A stretch of DNA of 64,000 nucleotides from Antedon mediterranea (taxonomy: Eukaryota; Echinodermata; Crinoidea; Comatulida; Antedonidae), in contig NC_092675.1 of assembly GCF_964355755.1 (NCBI RefSeq), forward strand, positions 2,948,312 through 3,012,311. Reading direction: 5' to 3'. Numbering within the stretch: position 1 is the first letter of the stretch; each line of letters opens with the position of its first letter. Both the position numbers and the translations under genes were made by a program. The notes beneath the pieces are model-generated. The model was given only the letters and a program-made list of their open reading frames with translations, was not told the origin of the DNA and did not search any database. Positions 1 to 35,012 of the stretch are shown here, one piece after another.

Positions 1-135
1 AAATATAAATATGAAATTGAAAGGTGCATATAAACTTTATCAGAAAAATAATACTACAGTAAAAGTATATAATATACACTAACTATTATAGTAAAAACAA
101 CACAGGTTTACATATGTACGGTATATTCTCATGTA

Positions 136-417
136 AAGCTCTGTCTACACTATTAAACTTTATCTGACAACAAAATGTGATGTACCCATATATGGACATG
201 ATGACATCATATCACTACCATATTTGGGTATATCACTACTATATTTGGCCCATCACAGTTTTTTTGTTGTCAAATAGTTTGTTAATTTTATAATTTTAGT
301 TTGATAGGGTCTTATAGTATACGTGACAAGAACAATTTTATTTTTCTAGTATAGATCCTTAATTTGATATTGAAATAAAAATAATCGTTGACGGAAAAGA
401 TAGTGTAGACAGTTTTA
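136..417 (+). mobile_element. Inverted-repeat MITE, family R1 (copy 1)
   Basis: Starts AAGCTCTGTCTACACTATTA and ends TAGTGTAGACAG, with the family centre ATATCACTACCATATTTGGG between. The right half carries an extra insertion of about 110 bp. Confidence 0.8.
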
Positions 418-889
418 GGGTAGGTATAAACCTTAATACATGTATTTATACTTTTGTTTTTTTGCATTCGTCTAAAACATATTTTCATTTAAATAATAGA
501 GATTTGTCTCAATGCACATAGTAATATTAATTCAGCAATTTGGTATTTGATAATTGATAATCTACATTGAAATATTGAGAAGGTAAATCTTTTTTTAAAC
601 TCTTACATTTTAAATGAACACTCTTTGTTTATTAGTGAACAAAACTACTCCTACTAATGTGATGGCCGTTTTTAAGCATAATTTTCAGTGTCATTGTCAC
701 AACAAAAACTGTCAAATTTTATTTCACAGGCTAATTTTGCGATATGAGAGAATATACCTGGTACATTTTTTTTTTACAGAAGTAACAGTACAGTAGTGAA
801 CATTACAGTAGTGAACAGTGTACTAAGTGTCATACTAACTCAAATTAAACCCATTCTCTCCAACCCACAAATTATTAGCTATTACTACA

Positions 890-975
890 GCAGAACCTCT
901 ATTAAGGGGACACATTAAAGACCCAACTAAGTTCATATGGGTGTCCCCTGTATAGGGGGTGTACTTGAATACCGA
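890..975. mobile_element. AAGGGGACAC-family MITE fragment
   Basis: AACCTCTATTAAGGGGACAC followed by GGGTGTCCCCTGTATAGGGG: partial inverted symmetry typical of this family in the window. Confidence 0.55.
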
Positions 976-1151
976 TTGACAGCTGTATTAAAACATATAC
1001 TATATTCCCCTTCATTAATATTGGTATCCTGTGACTATAGTACAAAATCATTGGTAAATGGAATGGTTTAACAATTTTTTTTTTAATCCCGAGATGATAT
1101 TAACATTACATTTGGTTTTACAAAAAAAAACCAGCTTCAAAGTTTCTATTG

Positions 1152-1157
1152 TTTATT
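1152..1157 (-). other. Possible polyadenylation signal for DAPK
   Basis: AATAAA on the minus strand, about 295 nt after the candidate stop at 1452. Such hexamers are common by chance in AT-rich DNA. Confidence 0.25.
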
Positions 1158-1451
1158 TTAAAATATAAACCTTTGAAGCAACATTGAAAATAACCCCACT
1201 TATTTTTGTCAGTGGTGAAGCAGAACAAGCGCTGTGTTGAAAAAAAAGTGGTATAGCATCAATGTTGTAGAAATGGTTAATATTTTATAACAATATACAT
1301 TTTAAACCAGGAGTCACCCTGTAAACTGAAAACTGCTAGGATTTATCAAAAGGAAAAGAGCATGGGCTTATTTATATTAATATGACACTTTACAATAGAT
1401 GAACATATCTAGTAGTTAGTGCTATCCATTGTACCATGTGTTCAACTTGTT

Positions 1452-25697
<24,246 letters not shown>

Positions 25698-26608
25698 GTC
25701 TGCTCAAATAACATTTGTCCCCATTCTAAGTAAGTCCTGTTTCGTTTCAGCCCAAGCCACGACTGTACCAACTTTCCACCAGTGCCAGCAGCAGCAGAGT
25801 GACAGAAAACCATGTGTAGTTGTTTGATGTTGTGTAAAAATAGTTTTACAACTATAGAGGGCGTACAGTACATTTTCACGCTGCTGCGCCAGCTTTAGCC
25901 AGTAGCCAGCTACATCCCCAGAGGACTACTCATTCAGAAGCTATATCAAGCAGCAAGTTATTGTTCTAGAGGCTGACGTTTTTGATAATTTGTAAACTAG
26001 GATGGGTCATGCTCAAATTATAAACCCCAAAGCACGTCTGGGAGAAGAGAGTCTATATGAAAGCATTTGCTGACAATACAGTATTATATAGATGCATGTA
26101 GACGGTAATCTGTAAAATCTTGTTCAATAAACAATTACTTTGTTCTTGCTGTTAACCTAGGCCAGTATTATAATAATTCACTGTCAAATAATCAAAACAT
26201 TATTATGACTGTCTAGGCTGGTATCTGTCTAGGCTGGTATTTACAATGAGTCCCATTTGACTGTCAATATTATAATACTGTAATTCGCTGTCAGATAATC
26301 ATTGAATTGTTATCAAAACAGTCCATATAATAGTAAACTTTTTGTTTGTAATAGGATACAATTTATTCACACTTAAAGCATCTAGGCTTGATTAAGTGAC
26401 CCACAGACTTGACCTTATAGCAATAAAATAAACTAAAGTGACAGAAATTGAGACCGTTTAGTATAATAAAGTAATATTATTTAGACATCAGTTTTATTTA
26501 AATTATTTAATAAGCACATCATCTTTTACAGATTCAGTATCTTTTATTTTTCAATTTCAATTGCACAATTATGATATATCAAAGTATGAATTATTGTTGT
26601 ATTTTACT
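25698..26608. promoter_or_regulatory. DAPK upstream region
   Basis: Between the DAPK start codon and the decayed Ig pair. 25700-25930 is GC-richer than the surroundings and probably holds the DAPK 5' UTR and promoter. No TATA box is convincing. The rest is AT-rich with a short CTGTCTAGGCTGGTAT duplication near 26205-26240. Confidence 0.35.
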
Positions 26609-28291
26609 TCAAATACAAAAGTTATTCTCTTTATTAAACCCATCATAAACTACTCTACATGTCGCTGTTTCTTTAAGATCATCTTCTTGAAAGTTCAATA
26701 TCGTTAGAATGTTTTTATCACTTGATAAACTTGTGACAAATGAGAGAATTGTAAGTGGAAGATCCCCGTCGATGTCACATTTAAATGGTATGTTGTCACC
26801 GAAATCCACCAGTCCATTGGGAATGATATTAATATTGGTATCCTAGGAAAAGGTATAATTTGGCATGATTCAACAGATTCCAATGCAGGACTGGTGATGT
26901 CACATCTGAATTTCACGATCTTCCTCCTGCAGACTAGACGAATCCATTGACATTGAATCAACTTTTAATGTCATTTTCTTGATTCTGTCATTCCCAAACC
27001 ACGAAATAGTTGGTCTGGGATCTCCGCCTGGAGCAGTACATAGAATCGATACGTCATTCCCTATGACAGGAAAATCAATTCCACTTGGGTATGTTACACT
27101 ACATGATGGAGAATTTGGCCTTGTGATAATATCAAGGAAGGCACTGGCAAGAAAAACATAATCAGTTCTAACTCCACGAATTGCGGAAAAACCACATTTA
27201 TACTCGCCTTCGTCTGCATAGCTAACATTGTAAATAGTTAAGTTTAACCAACCGTTGTTATCAAGAAAAACATTCTGTGTTAAAACCTCGCTTGATTCAG
27301 TATGAAACCATATAACCTGTTCGTTAAGAAGTTTTGAAAACTGGCATCGAAACGTAACATCTTTACCAACCAATTCAGTGATGTCGTCTGGTTCTTGAAT
27401 AACATACAAGGCGGTTTCAAAATCTACAGTAGATGTGAACTCTTTATCAAAACCATCATAAACTACTCTACATGTCACTGTTTCTTTAAGATCATCTTCT
27501 TGAAAGTTTAATATTGTTAGAAGGTTTTTAGAATTTAGAGTGAAGCGATCACTTGCTAAACTTGTGACAAATGAGAGAATTGTAAATGGAAGATCCCCGT
27601 CGATGTCACATTTAAATGGTATGTTGTCACCGAAATCCACCAGTCCATTGGGAATGACATTAATATTTGGTATCCTAGGAAAATGTATAATTTGGCATGA
27701 TTCAACAGATTCTAATACAGGACTGGTGATGTCACATCTGAATGTCACTCCACGATCTTCCTCCTGCAGACTAGACAAACTCATTTTCACTGTATCAACT
27801 CTTGATGTCCTAGACATTAATACGTCATTCCTAAACCACGAAATAGTTGGTGTGGGATCTCCGCCTGGAGCAGAACATAGAATCGATGCAGGAAAGTCAA
27901 TTCCACTTGTATATGTTGCATTACATGATGGAGAATTTGGCCTTGTGACAATATCAAGGAAGGCACTGGCAAGAAAAACATAATCAGTTCTATCTCCACA
28001 GACGAATTGTGGAAAATCTACATATATACTCGCCTTCGTCTGCATAGTCAACATTGTAAATAGTCAGAGTTGACCAGTCGTTGTTATCAAGAAAAACATT
28101 CTGTGTTAACACCTTTTTTGCTTCAGTATGAAATCATATAACCTGTTCGTTAAGAAGTTCTGAGAACTGGCATCGAAACGTAACATCTTCACCAACCAAT
28201 TCAGTGATGTCGTCTGGTTCTTGATAACATACAAGGCAGTTATGAAGCCAGGTAAACAACAAAAACACAAGTACAGCACTAGATTCGACAT
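26609..28291 (-). pseudogene. Two fused, decayed Ig-receptor copies
   Basis: Two paralogues of the neighbouring Ig receptors joined head to tail. The first copy (28291 to about 27413) keeps the start MSNLVLYLCFCCLPGFITA. It is then broken by a 1-nt deletion near 28223, a TGA replacing the Ig1 Trp near 28133 and a 4-nt insertion near 27997. Its Ig2 and Ig3 stay open. It lacks the membrane span: Ig3 (STVDFET) runs straight into ALYVIQEPDDITELV of the second copy. The second copy has intact Ig1, but a 4-nt deletion near 26917, a 1-nt deletion near 26836 and an in-frame loss near 26720 break Ig2/Ig3. It stops at 26609 without a membrane span. Breaks are judged against the intact copy at 29928-30983. 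A spliced transcript avoiding them seems unlikely but cannot be excluded. Confidence 0.85.
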
Positions 28292-28420
28292 CGCAAATGT
28301 ATGCTACATTTAATACTAAATAATCATGTTTTTGATCTTATCACAAGAATGACACTAGATTCGACATCGCAAATTTATGCTACATTACTAAATAATCGTA
28401 TGTACTTATCACAAGAATGA
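28276..28420 (-). repeat. Tandem duplication of Ig leader/5' flank
   Basis: A ~70-bp segment containing CACTAGATTCGACATCGCAA, TACTAAATAATC and TCACAAGAATGA occurs twice (28277-28353, 28354-28420). The outer copy restarts ATGTCGAATCTAGTG but soon meets a stop, so it is a duplicated, non-functional start. Confidence 0.75.
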
Positions 28421-29172
28421 GTAAGCCGCGATTTTTGCATTAGAGTGTAACAGAGAGTGATGCCCGCCCTCATAAGGACGGATGTATTGATTTAATAGAT
28501 ATTATACATGTACATTAAATATAATTATGATAATATATTTTGCAATTATAAAACATTTTATAAACATATCTAATAAAAAAACTAGTGTACATTCACTTCT
28601 ATAGACAATTATTTACCACCATGCTATATTAGTTCACAAAGAAAGGCCGAACAGCAACAACAAAAACCATCAAGCGTTACTCAGCACGGCCTATTCTTTG
28701 CCATTGCCGTGTACTAATCTACGCCCGGTAAATTAAGTAATGTTTTTATGATATAAACTAGTATAAATACATGTTATTAATAGAATTAATATAAATTTTT
28801 TTTACCAGAAACAAGTTAAATATAAAAATATTATTAAACTATCCTTCGTGAAAACGCGTAAACAGCAACACGGCCGGTGTAGCGCCCGGTTAATTGTTGA
28901 TGAAGCGAACTGTTTATTCGGCAGTTTTTTACAAAATAAATTGCATGAAACTAACAATTAAATATTCAAAAAACATTTAACATGATGTTGGCATGTAGTT
29001 GATAACATTTTTTATCATGAAAACATTACCGGTGGTGGTCTAGGCTTAGATTAGTGAGACCGTCACACAAATTTAACAAAAAGTTATATACATCCTGACT
29101 TATGGCGGCGCCCTACCGAATGGACAATATTAATGTTACAGGGAAAACTGCGGATTACTCATTCTTGTGATA
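28407..29172. mobile_element. Inverted-repeat element between Ig copies
   Basis: TIRs of about 30 bp: TATCACAAGAATGAGTAAGC at the left, complement ACTCATTCTTGTGATA at the right, both flanked by TACT (28403-28406, 29173-29176). The interior is GC-richer than its surroundings and has no long open frame. It sits just upstream of the decayed Ig pair. Confidence 0.62.
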
Positions 29173-29269
29173 TACTATATATTCTTTCATCTTATTAAAA
29201 TCTCGTCAGTGCAGCAGCCGCGCCCATGTTTCAAACTGCGTCACACAACAAAATAATGACAAAAAAACA

Positions 29270-29455
29270 AACAATAGGCCAAGTCGTTGTTATTATGTAA
29301 AATATTTTTGTTATTAAAGATCGCATCAATACATATGGTATAATAATAATCATTATATATTATAATATCATTATGGTATAATAGCAATAGAAAAACGTAG
29401 GCCAAGTCGTTACGCAAAATATTTTTATTATTGAGAATCGGATCAATACATCATA
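29270..29455 (+). repeat. ~125-bp imperfect duplication
   Basis: TAGGCCAAGTCGTT ... AAAATATTTTT.TTATT and GATC.CATCAATACAT occur near 29275 and 29398. A diverged third copy is near 33685-33745, upstream of Ig copy A, so it belongs to the Ig duplication unit. Confidence 0.65.
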
Positions 29456-29927
29456 TTATCATTTTGTGCTACGGAAGCCATCTTGCAGAGATGACAATCA
29501 ACTTGACAAGCCAACAAGCCAACAACATGCAGCAGAATTTTCAGGGGATTTCCGGACACCATGTTAATTTAAAAATCCTGAACGGAGGGTCGTACAATAT
29601 TCTTAAACGATTAGTTTAACTTCCATCACTGCATGATTTGTTAAAAATTGAATAATTGTTTGATCTCCTTTTTTTTTAAATCAGAAAATGTAATTGTTTT
29701 TTGTAAAATAGTATTATTATTACTGCTTTTGGACACAATAACAAAATAAAGATCTTCTATCATAAATCAGAACTATTAAAAAACAAAAATTAACTTCCAC
29801 AGAGTCCAGTCCAGTGGCCTCACATGTTTTCACTAACTTAGTTCATTATATTATATGTAACATATAAAATGGTATTTTAAGGTTCTAGCAAAACTAAATT
29901 CTAAATCAAATTTACCGGTATCTAATT

Positions 29928-30983
29928 TTAAGTTGATCTATTTTGATTTTTACGATAATACCATATCAACGCCGTAGTTACTAATATTACAATGATAACA
30001 GCTAAAACACCCAGAACTATAGCTAAGGTAGGTGTGGTTTCTGTATTTGGACTGACGTCATTATCTCTGTCGTCATTTAAATCTGGTAAGATGGTTTCAA
30101 AATCTACAGTAGATGTGAACTCTTTATCAAACCCATCATAAACTACTCTACATGTCAATGTTTCTTTAAGATCATCTTCTTGAAAGTTTAATATCGTTAG
30201 AATGTTTTTAGAATTTACAGTGAACCGACCACTTGCTAAACTTGTGACAAATGATAGAATTGTAAGTGGAAGATCCCCGTCGATATCACATTTAAATGGT
30301 ATGTTGTTATCGAAATCCACCAGTCCATTGGGAACGATATTAATATTTGGTATCCTAGGAAAAGGTATGATTTGGCATGATTCGACAGATTCCAATGCAG
30401 GACTAGTGATGTCACATTTGAATGTCACTCCACGATCTTCCTCCTGCAGACTAGACAAAACCATTGAAACTGAATCAACTCTTGATGTCATAGACTCGAA
30501 TACGTCATTCTTAAACCACGAAATAGTTGGTCTGGGATCTCCGCCTGGAGCAAAACATAGAATCGATACGTCGTTCCCTACGACAGGAAAGTCAATTCCA
30601 CTTGGGTATGTTACACTACATGATGGAGAATTTGGCCTTGTGACAATATCAAGGAAGGCACTGGCAAGAAAAACATAATTATTTCCGTCTCCTCGTGCTG
30701 TCATATATCCACATTTATACTCGCCTTCGTCCGCGTAGCTAACATTATAAATAGTCAGATTTAACCAGTCGTTGGTATCAAGAAAAACATTCTCTGTTAA
30801 CACCTTGTTTGCTTCGGTATGAAACCATATAACCTGTTCGTTAAGAAGTCCTGAGAACTGGCATCCAAACGTAACATCTTCACCAACCAATTCAGTGATG
30901 TTTTCTGGTTCTTGAATAACAGACAAGGCGGTTATGAAGCCAGGCAAGCAACAAAAATACAAGTACAGCACCAGATTCGACAT
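29928..30983 (-). CDS. Intronless Ig-domain membrane receptor, copy B
   Basis: A 351-residue type I membrane protein in one uninterrupted frame. The start at 30983 is preferred over an upstream ATG at 31046 because MSNLVLYLYFCCLPGFITA is a good signal peptide shared with both neighbours. Three Ig domains follow. Ig1 has FGCQFSG, the Trp in QVIWF and YADEGEYKC (V/I-set like). Ig2 has ILCFAPGGDPRPTISWF and FKCDITS. Ig3 has FKCDIDG and LTCRVVY but no core Trp. A membrane span (AIVLGVLAVIIVILVTTALI) and a very short basic tail YYRKNQNRST follow. It has no known signalling motif, so it may pair with another chain or act as decoy/adhesion protein. I do not recognise a named orthologue; the role as immune or cell-recognition receptor is inference. 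Confidence 0.82.
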   Translation of the reverse strand: MSNLVLYLYFCCLPGFITALSVIQEPENITELVGEDVTFGCQFSGLLNEQVIWFHTEANKVLTENVFLDTNDWLNLTIYNVSYADEGEYKCGYMTARGDGNNYVFLASAFLDIVTRPNSPSCSVTYPSGIDFPVVGNDVSILCFAPGGDPRPTISWFKNDVFESMTSRVDSVSMVLSSLQEEDRGVTFKCDITSPALESVESCQIIPFPRIPNINIVPNGLVDFDNNIPFKCDIDGDLPLTILSFVTSLASGRFTVNSKNILTILNFQEDDLKETLTCRVVYDGFDKEFTSTVDFETILPDLNDDRDNDVSPNTETTPTLAIVLGVLAVIIVILVTTALIWYYRKNQNRST

Positions 30984-32335
30984 CGCAAATACTATGCAAC
31001 TGAACGGTGCTTCAGATATGTGTGCCTTTGTTGAATGAAAAGTCACCTTATAGGTACAATGGTGTATTAACTAGCTTACTGTCAAGGTTGTTTCTGTTTT
31101 AGTACAGAGTTATTAATCAAACAAAAATAATACAGTAGTACGAATGACGTCACACAAAGCAATACTATCAATGACAATACATATTACAGTATATATATAT
31201 ATAGCAAACCTTAAACTGTGGTAATCCTTTTTCACACTAAAAAAAAACAGGAAACCGTAGTTACAGAAACGTGTTAAGGAAATGACTTTGCTACGGCCTA
31301 CAATCGTCAACATTCCTTTGGGATAAATTATACCATAACATGATATTTCCTATGACGATAAACGAATTCCTTTACTATGCTGGTGCGCATTTATTATGTC
31401 AATTAGGATTTGGTTCAATAGGTCTAGGATATACTAAACATATTCCGGGCATAAAATAAACATAAGTCTACTGTAACCGTAAATTAGTGGTAGGGAAAGT
31501 CAAAAGAGGCGATACTGAAAAATGTTTAACGTCACTATAGACATGATACTGCTCGTGTATCTGATAGAATTTGTATATCTATTCATTGTAAAGAGTGAAT
31601 CAACCTTATGCACGTTTATTGAAGAGTTAATAGCTCTGTATACACCATCACACTTTGTGACACAAAAATGTGATGTGCCCATAATAGACATGATAATGTC
31701 ATATCACTACCAAATTTGGGCACATCATACTTTTTTTGTCAAACTATAGTTTGATAGTGTAGACAGAGCTGATTGTAGGGTCCTAGGTCTACTTGTAGGC
31801 CTACAAGTTACAAAATCGATGGAAGATAACTTCAATAATGGATTTATTAGCTTTTCCAAGTCAGTTTAATCTCACAAGCTGTGGCATTTGTGATACAATA
31901 CAACATAAAATGCCAGCAATTAAGTTGTTAATTATTATAAAAGAAAACGCTTATTGTACAATGTCACTGCCAATTTGTGAATAATCACTAGATGAGGTAT
32001 TAAGTTTCGGAAAATTAATAGTCTATGAAGTCTGAAAAACTTCAGCAGTTATTTAATAGATTATTAATTCAAAAATTTACAAAAATGTGTACAACACGTA
32101 CGAGATTAAAATACACCATGAATCATGTAGTGTAGCATGGTATAAAACTTCAATGAAATTAAACATTAAAAGCAGAAAAATAGGAAATAAAATTGTAAAC
32201 AAATTTACTCCCTCCAAAAAACAACCCCCATTAAATGTTACTGCTGTCTCCCGGTATATCTTAACTAACTATTGACAGTCGTGTATGAAATAAAATAAAC
32301 AAATTCAAAACTCAAGCAACAAAAATATATGTTAA
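30984..32335. other. Spacer between Ig copies B and A
   Basis: Holds R1 copy 7 and AT-rich DNA; a possible minus-strand AATAAA for copy A is at about 31838-31845. No further exon seen. Confidence 0.6.
31633..31771 (+). mobile_element. R1 MITE (copy 7)
   Basis: AGCTCTGTATACACCATCAC to TTTGATAGTGTAGACAGAGC with a single internal ATCACTACCAAATTTGGG unit. Lies between Ig receptor copies A and B. Confidence 0.82.
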
Positions 32336-33454
32336 TTACGGAGGAGGAATTGCTGGAAGTTGGTTTGTTTTCGGTAAAGCAGTGAATCCTATGTCGTAGT
32401 TACCAGTTCGTGTCCTAAAGCACATGGCCTTAAAATGCCAGAGCAACGCTGTAGTTACTAAGATTAAAATGACTATGATTACAGCTAAAACAGAAAGAAC
32501 TATTATTAAACTGGATTTGTCGTCTGTATTTTGACCGATGTCACTTAAATATGGTAAAATTTCTTCAAAATCTACAGTAGATGTGAATTCTTTAGCAAAC
32601 CCATCATAAACTACTCTACATGTCACTGTTTCTTTAAGATCATCTTCTTGAAAATTTGATATTTTTAGAACATTTCTTTCAGAGTTAAGAGTGACTCGAT
32701 CACTTGCAATGCTTGTAAGAAATGAGAGAATAGTTAAGGGAAGATCTCCGTCAAAGTTACATTGGAACGGTATGTTGCTACCGAAATCCACCTGTCCATT
32801 ATAAGTTATATTGATTATTGGTATCTCAGGAAAAGGTATAATTTGGCATGATTCGACAGATCCCAATGCAGGACTGGTGATGTCACATCTGAATGCCACT
32901 CCACGATCTTCTTCCTGCAGACTAGACAAAACAACTGATAATGATGAATTCATTTCTGATGCCATAGACTTGACTTCGTCATTCCTAAACCACGAAATAG
33001 TTGGATTGGGATCTCCGCCTGGAGCAGAACATATAATCGATACATTGTTCCCTATGACAGGAAAGTCAATTCCACTTGGGTATGTTGCACTACATGATGG
33101 AGAATTTGGCCTTGTGATAATATCAAGAAAGGCGCTGACAGGAAAATAATATTCCGTTCTATCTCCACGAATTGTGGTATACCCACATTTATACTCGCCT
33201 TCGTCTGCATAGCCAACATTATGAATAGTCAAGTTTAACCAGCCGTTCATATCAACATTCGGTGTTAACACCGCGTTTGATTCAGTATGAAACCATATAA
33301 CCTGTTCTTCAACGAGTCCTGAGAACTGGCATCGAAACGTAACATCTTCATCAACCAATTCAGTGATGTTGTCTGGTGCTTGACTAACATGCAAGAAGGC
33401 GGTTATGAAGCCAGGCAAACAACAAAAACACAAGTACAGCACTAGATTCGACAT
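32336..33454 (-). CDS. Intronless Ig-domain membrane receptor, copy A
   Basis: A 372-residue type I membrane protein from a single exon. Signal peptide is 1-19. Ig1 is about 20-115 (Cys42-Cys90, Trp54, ADEGEYKC), Ig2 about 118-208 (Cys142-Cys190, Trp155), Ig3 about 210-300 (Cys232-Cys279, no core Trp). The membrane span is about 314-339. The ~33-residue tail contains GNYDIGF and ends in PAIPPP; that Tyr and the Pro run are the only possible signalling features and fit no strict ITAM or ITIM. Several N-glycosylation sequons (NIT, NLT, NVS, NSS) are in the ectodomain. It is clearly paralogous to the copies at 29928-30983 and 26609-28291, but more diverged in Ig1. Function not recognised; a recognition receptor is plausible. 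Confidence 0.84.
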   Translation of the reverse strand: MSNLVLYLCFCCLPGFITAFLHVSQAPDNITELVDEDVTFRCQFSGLVEEQVIWFHTESNAVLTPNVDMNGWLNLTIHNVGYADEGEYKCGYTTIRGDRTEYYFPVSAFLDIITRPNSPSCSATYPSGIDFPVIGNNVSIICSAPGGDPNPTISWFRNDEVKSMASEMNSSLSVVLSSLQEEDRGVAFRCDITSPALGSVESCQIIPFPEIPIINITYNGQVDFGSNIPFQCNFDGDLPLTILSFLTSIASDRVTLNSERNVLKISNFQEDDLKETVTCRVVYDGFAKEFTSTVDFEEILPYLSDIGQNTDDKSSLIIVLSVLAVIIVILILVTTALLWHFKAMCFRTRTGNYDIGFTALPKTNQLPAIPPP

Positions 33455-34340
33455 CGCAAATTTAGGCCTAATTATACTACACTACCAAAATCCGTAGCAT
33501 ATAGTAGAAAACCATCGGATAGGAATGCGGAACCCCAGGTTCGAAGTTCTAATTCCAAGCAATCGTTCCAAGGGTCTTTGATATTTTCTATTGTTGATGA
33601 TATTTATTCAATTGTCTACGTCACACATACAAATAATAACCACAATTTAATCGCCAGTGGCAATTTAAAAGCAAACAAAGCAGGTTGTTGTTATGTAAAA
33701 TTATGTTTGTTATTGGGGATTGTGGGATTAAAGATCGGTTGACTAGACACAATGATGTGCTCTTACCTGCTATTATTAATTATCTACGTCAACATTAGCT
33801 ATAAACTCCCATAGCTGCTATTTATAATCGAATTGCACATTATATCACGTTGATGAGATTTTTAGGTCGTATTATAATAAGAGAGCAAACTGCCGGTCAT
33901 TGTATGATCAAACACCACGAGTGACGATCACTAACAAAACCTCTACAGCTGGTGCATCTGCATAGTATGCAATTGAATTGAACTAAAAATAAGCACAAGC
34001 TTAATGCAAATTTGTCTCCAAAACATTCCGTTTGGTTGACACATGTAAAGTACTGCACATCTGGAGCAAAACTGCCATATTATATTAAACAATCTATCAT
34101 ACTGTTAATGTAAACAAATGGTTACAATAATGCAAAAAAAAACAACAATTTAAAATTCAAATATTCTTTTATTGTACAAAAATATCAAGTATATAGAAAA
34201 AAAAAACTATTAAGGCAGATTATGTAGGTAATTATTTAAATCACAAAATTATAGAGTTTGTTCTGATAATGCAATGATATTGTTTTTGAAAAAACTAACA
34301 AAAATTCGAATGAACTACAAATATGCACTCCATCTAGAGT

Positions 34341-34656
34341 AGGTACAGTTATACTTTTAATATTCCTTTCACACACGGTAGTTTTGTACGCGTGCACGCA
34401 GTGCACTTGCAAACTCCCGAGTTTTGCGATGTGAAAGAGGGCATAACTCACAAATGTGTTTTATGTGTTTGTACTGCAGAAGAACCCCAGGACACCTCCA
34501 GGATTTGGACTTTGTCCATTTAATAGAAAAGCGTCCCCTTAATAATAGCGTTCCCTTAACTTTGATGTCCTCAAACTCGGGAGTTTGCAAGTGCACGCAG
34601 TGCACGCGTACAAAACTACCGTGTGTGAAAGGAATATTAAAAGTATAACTGTACCT
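34341..34656. mobile_element. 316-bp palindromic element
   Basis: AGGTACAGTTATACTTTTAA at the left and its exact complement ending GTACCT at the right; arms of ~85 bp. Each arm contains GTGCACGCAGTGCAC in the same orientation, itself nearly palindromic, so this sub-block breaks the arm symmetry. The centre carries an AAGGGGAC-family piece (34515-34560). No target duplication seen. Overlapping open frames on both strands mirror the palindrome. Confidence 0.85.
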
Positions 34657-35012
34657 CCTCAAAGGATTCCTACTGTATTTTAGACATTAAGACCATTCTT
34701 TATGAACAATTAACAAAAAACGCTGCTTCTAAATAATTAAATTGTCAGTTTAGATGTATCGGTATGGGTTGCATTGTAGTCATAAATCATATATATTTTC
34801 TCCTTTAAGTACTAACCCGTAATTATACCATTTAAGCAAACATGACGGCAAAAGAATTACAATTGTTTATAAGCCACACCTGGAAGAGTTGATTAAATAG
34901 TATATAAATATATTTTTCTTCTTTTACACCATAAAAATATACTAAATCAATATAATTATTTATGTACGAAAGTACTATAGCCTACTGTACAAACATATCA
35001 CATCGTTAATAC

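Noticed and set aside
27540-27983. Plus-strand frame of 147 codons (also 30202-30678, 32811-33149)
   Set aside because: Antisense shadows of the Ig receptor copies; all three have the same position relative to Ig2/Ig3.
30984-31046. Upstream in-frame ATG adding 21 residues to Ig copy B
   Set aside because: It would bury the signal peptide and is not shared by the other copies.
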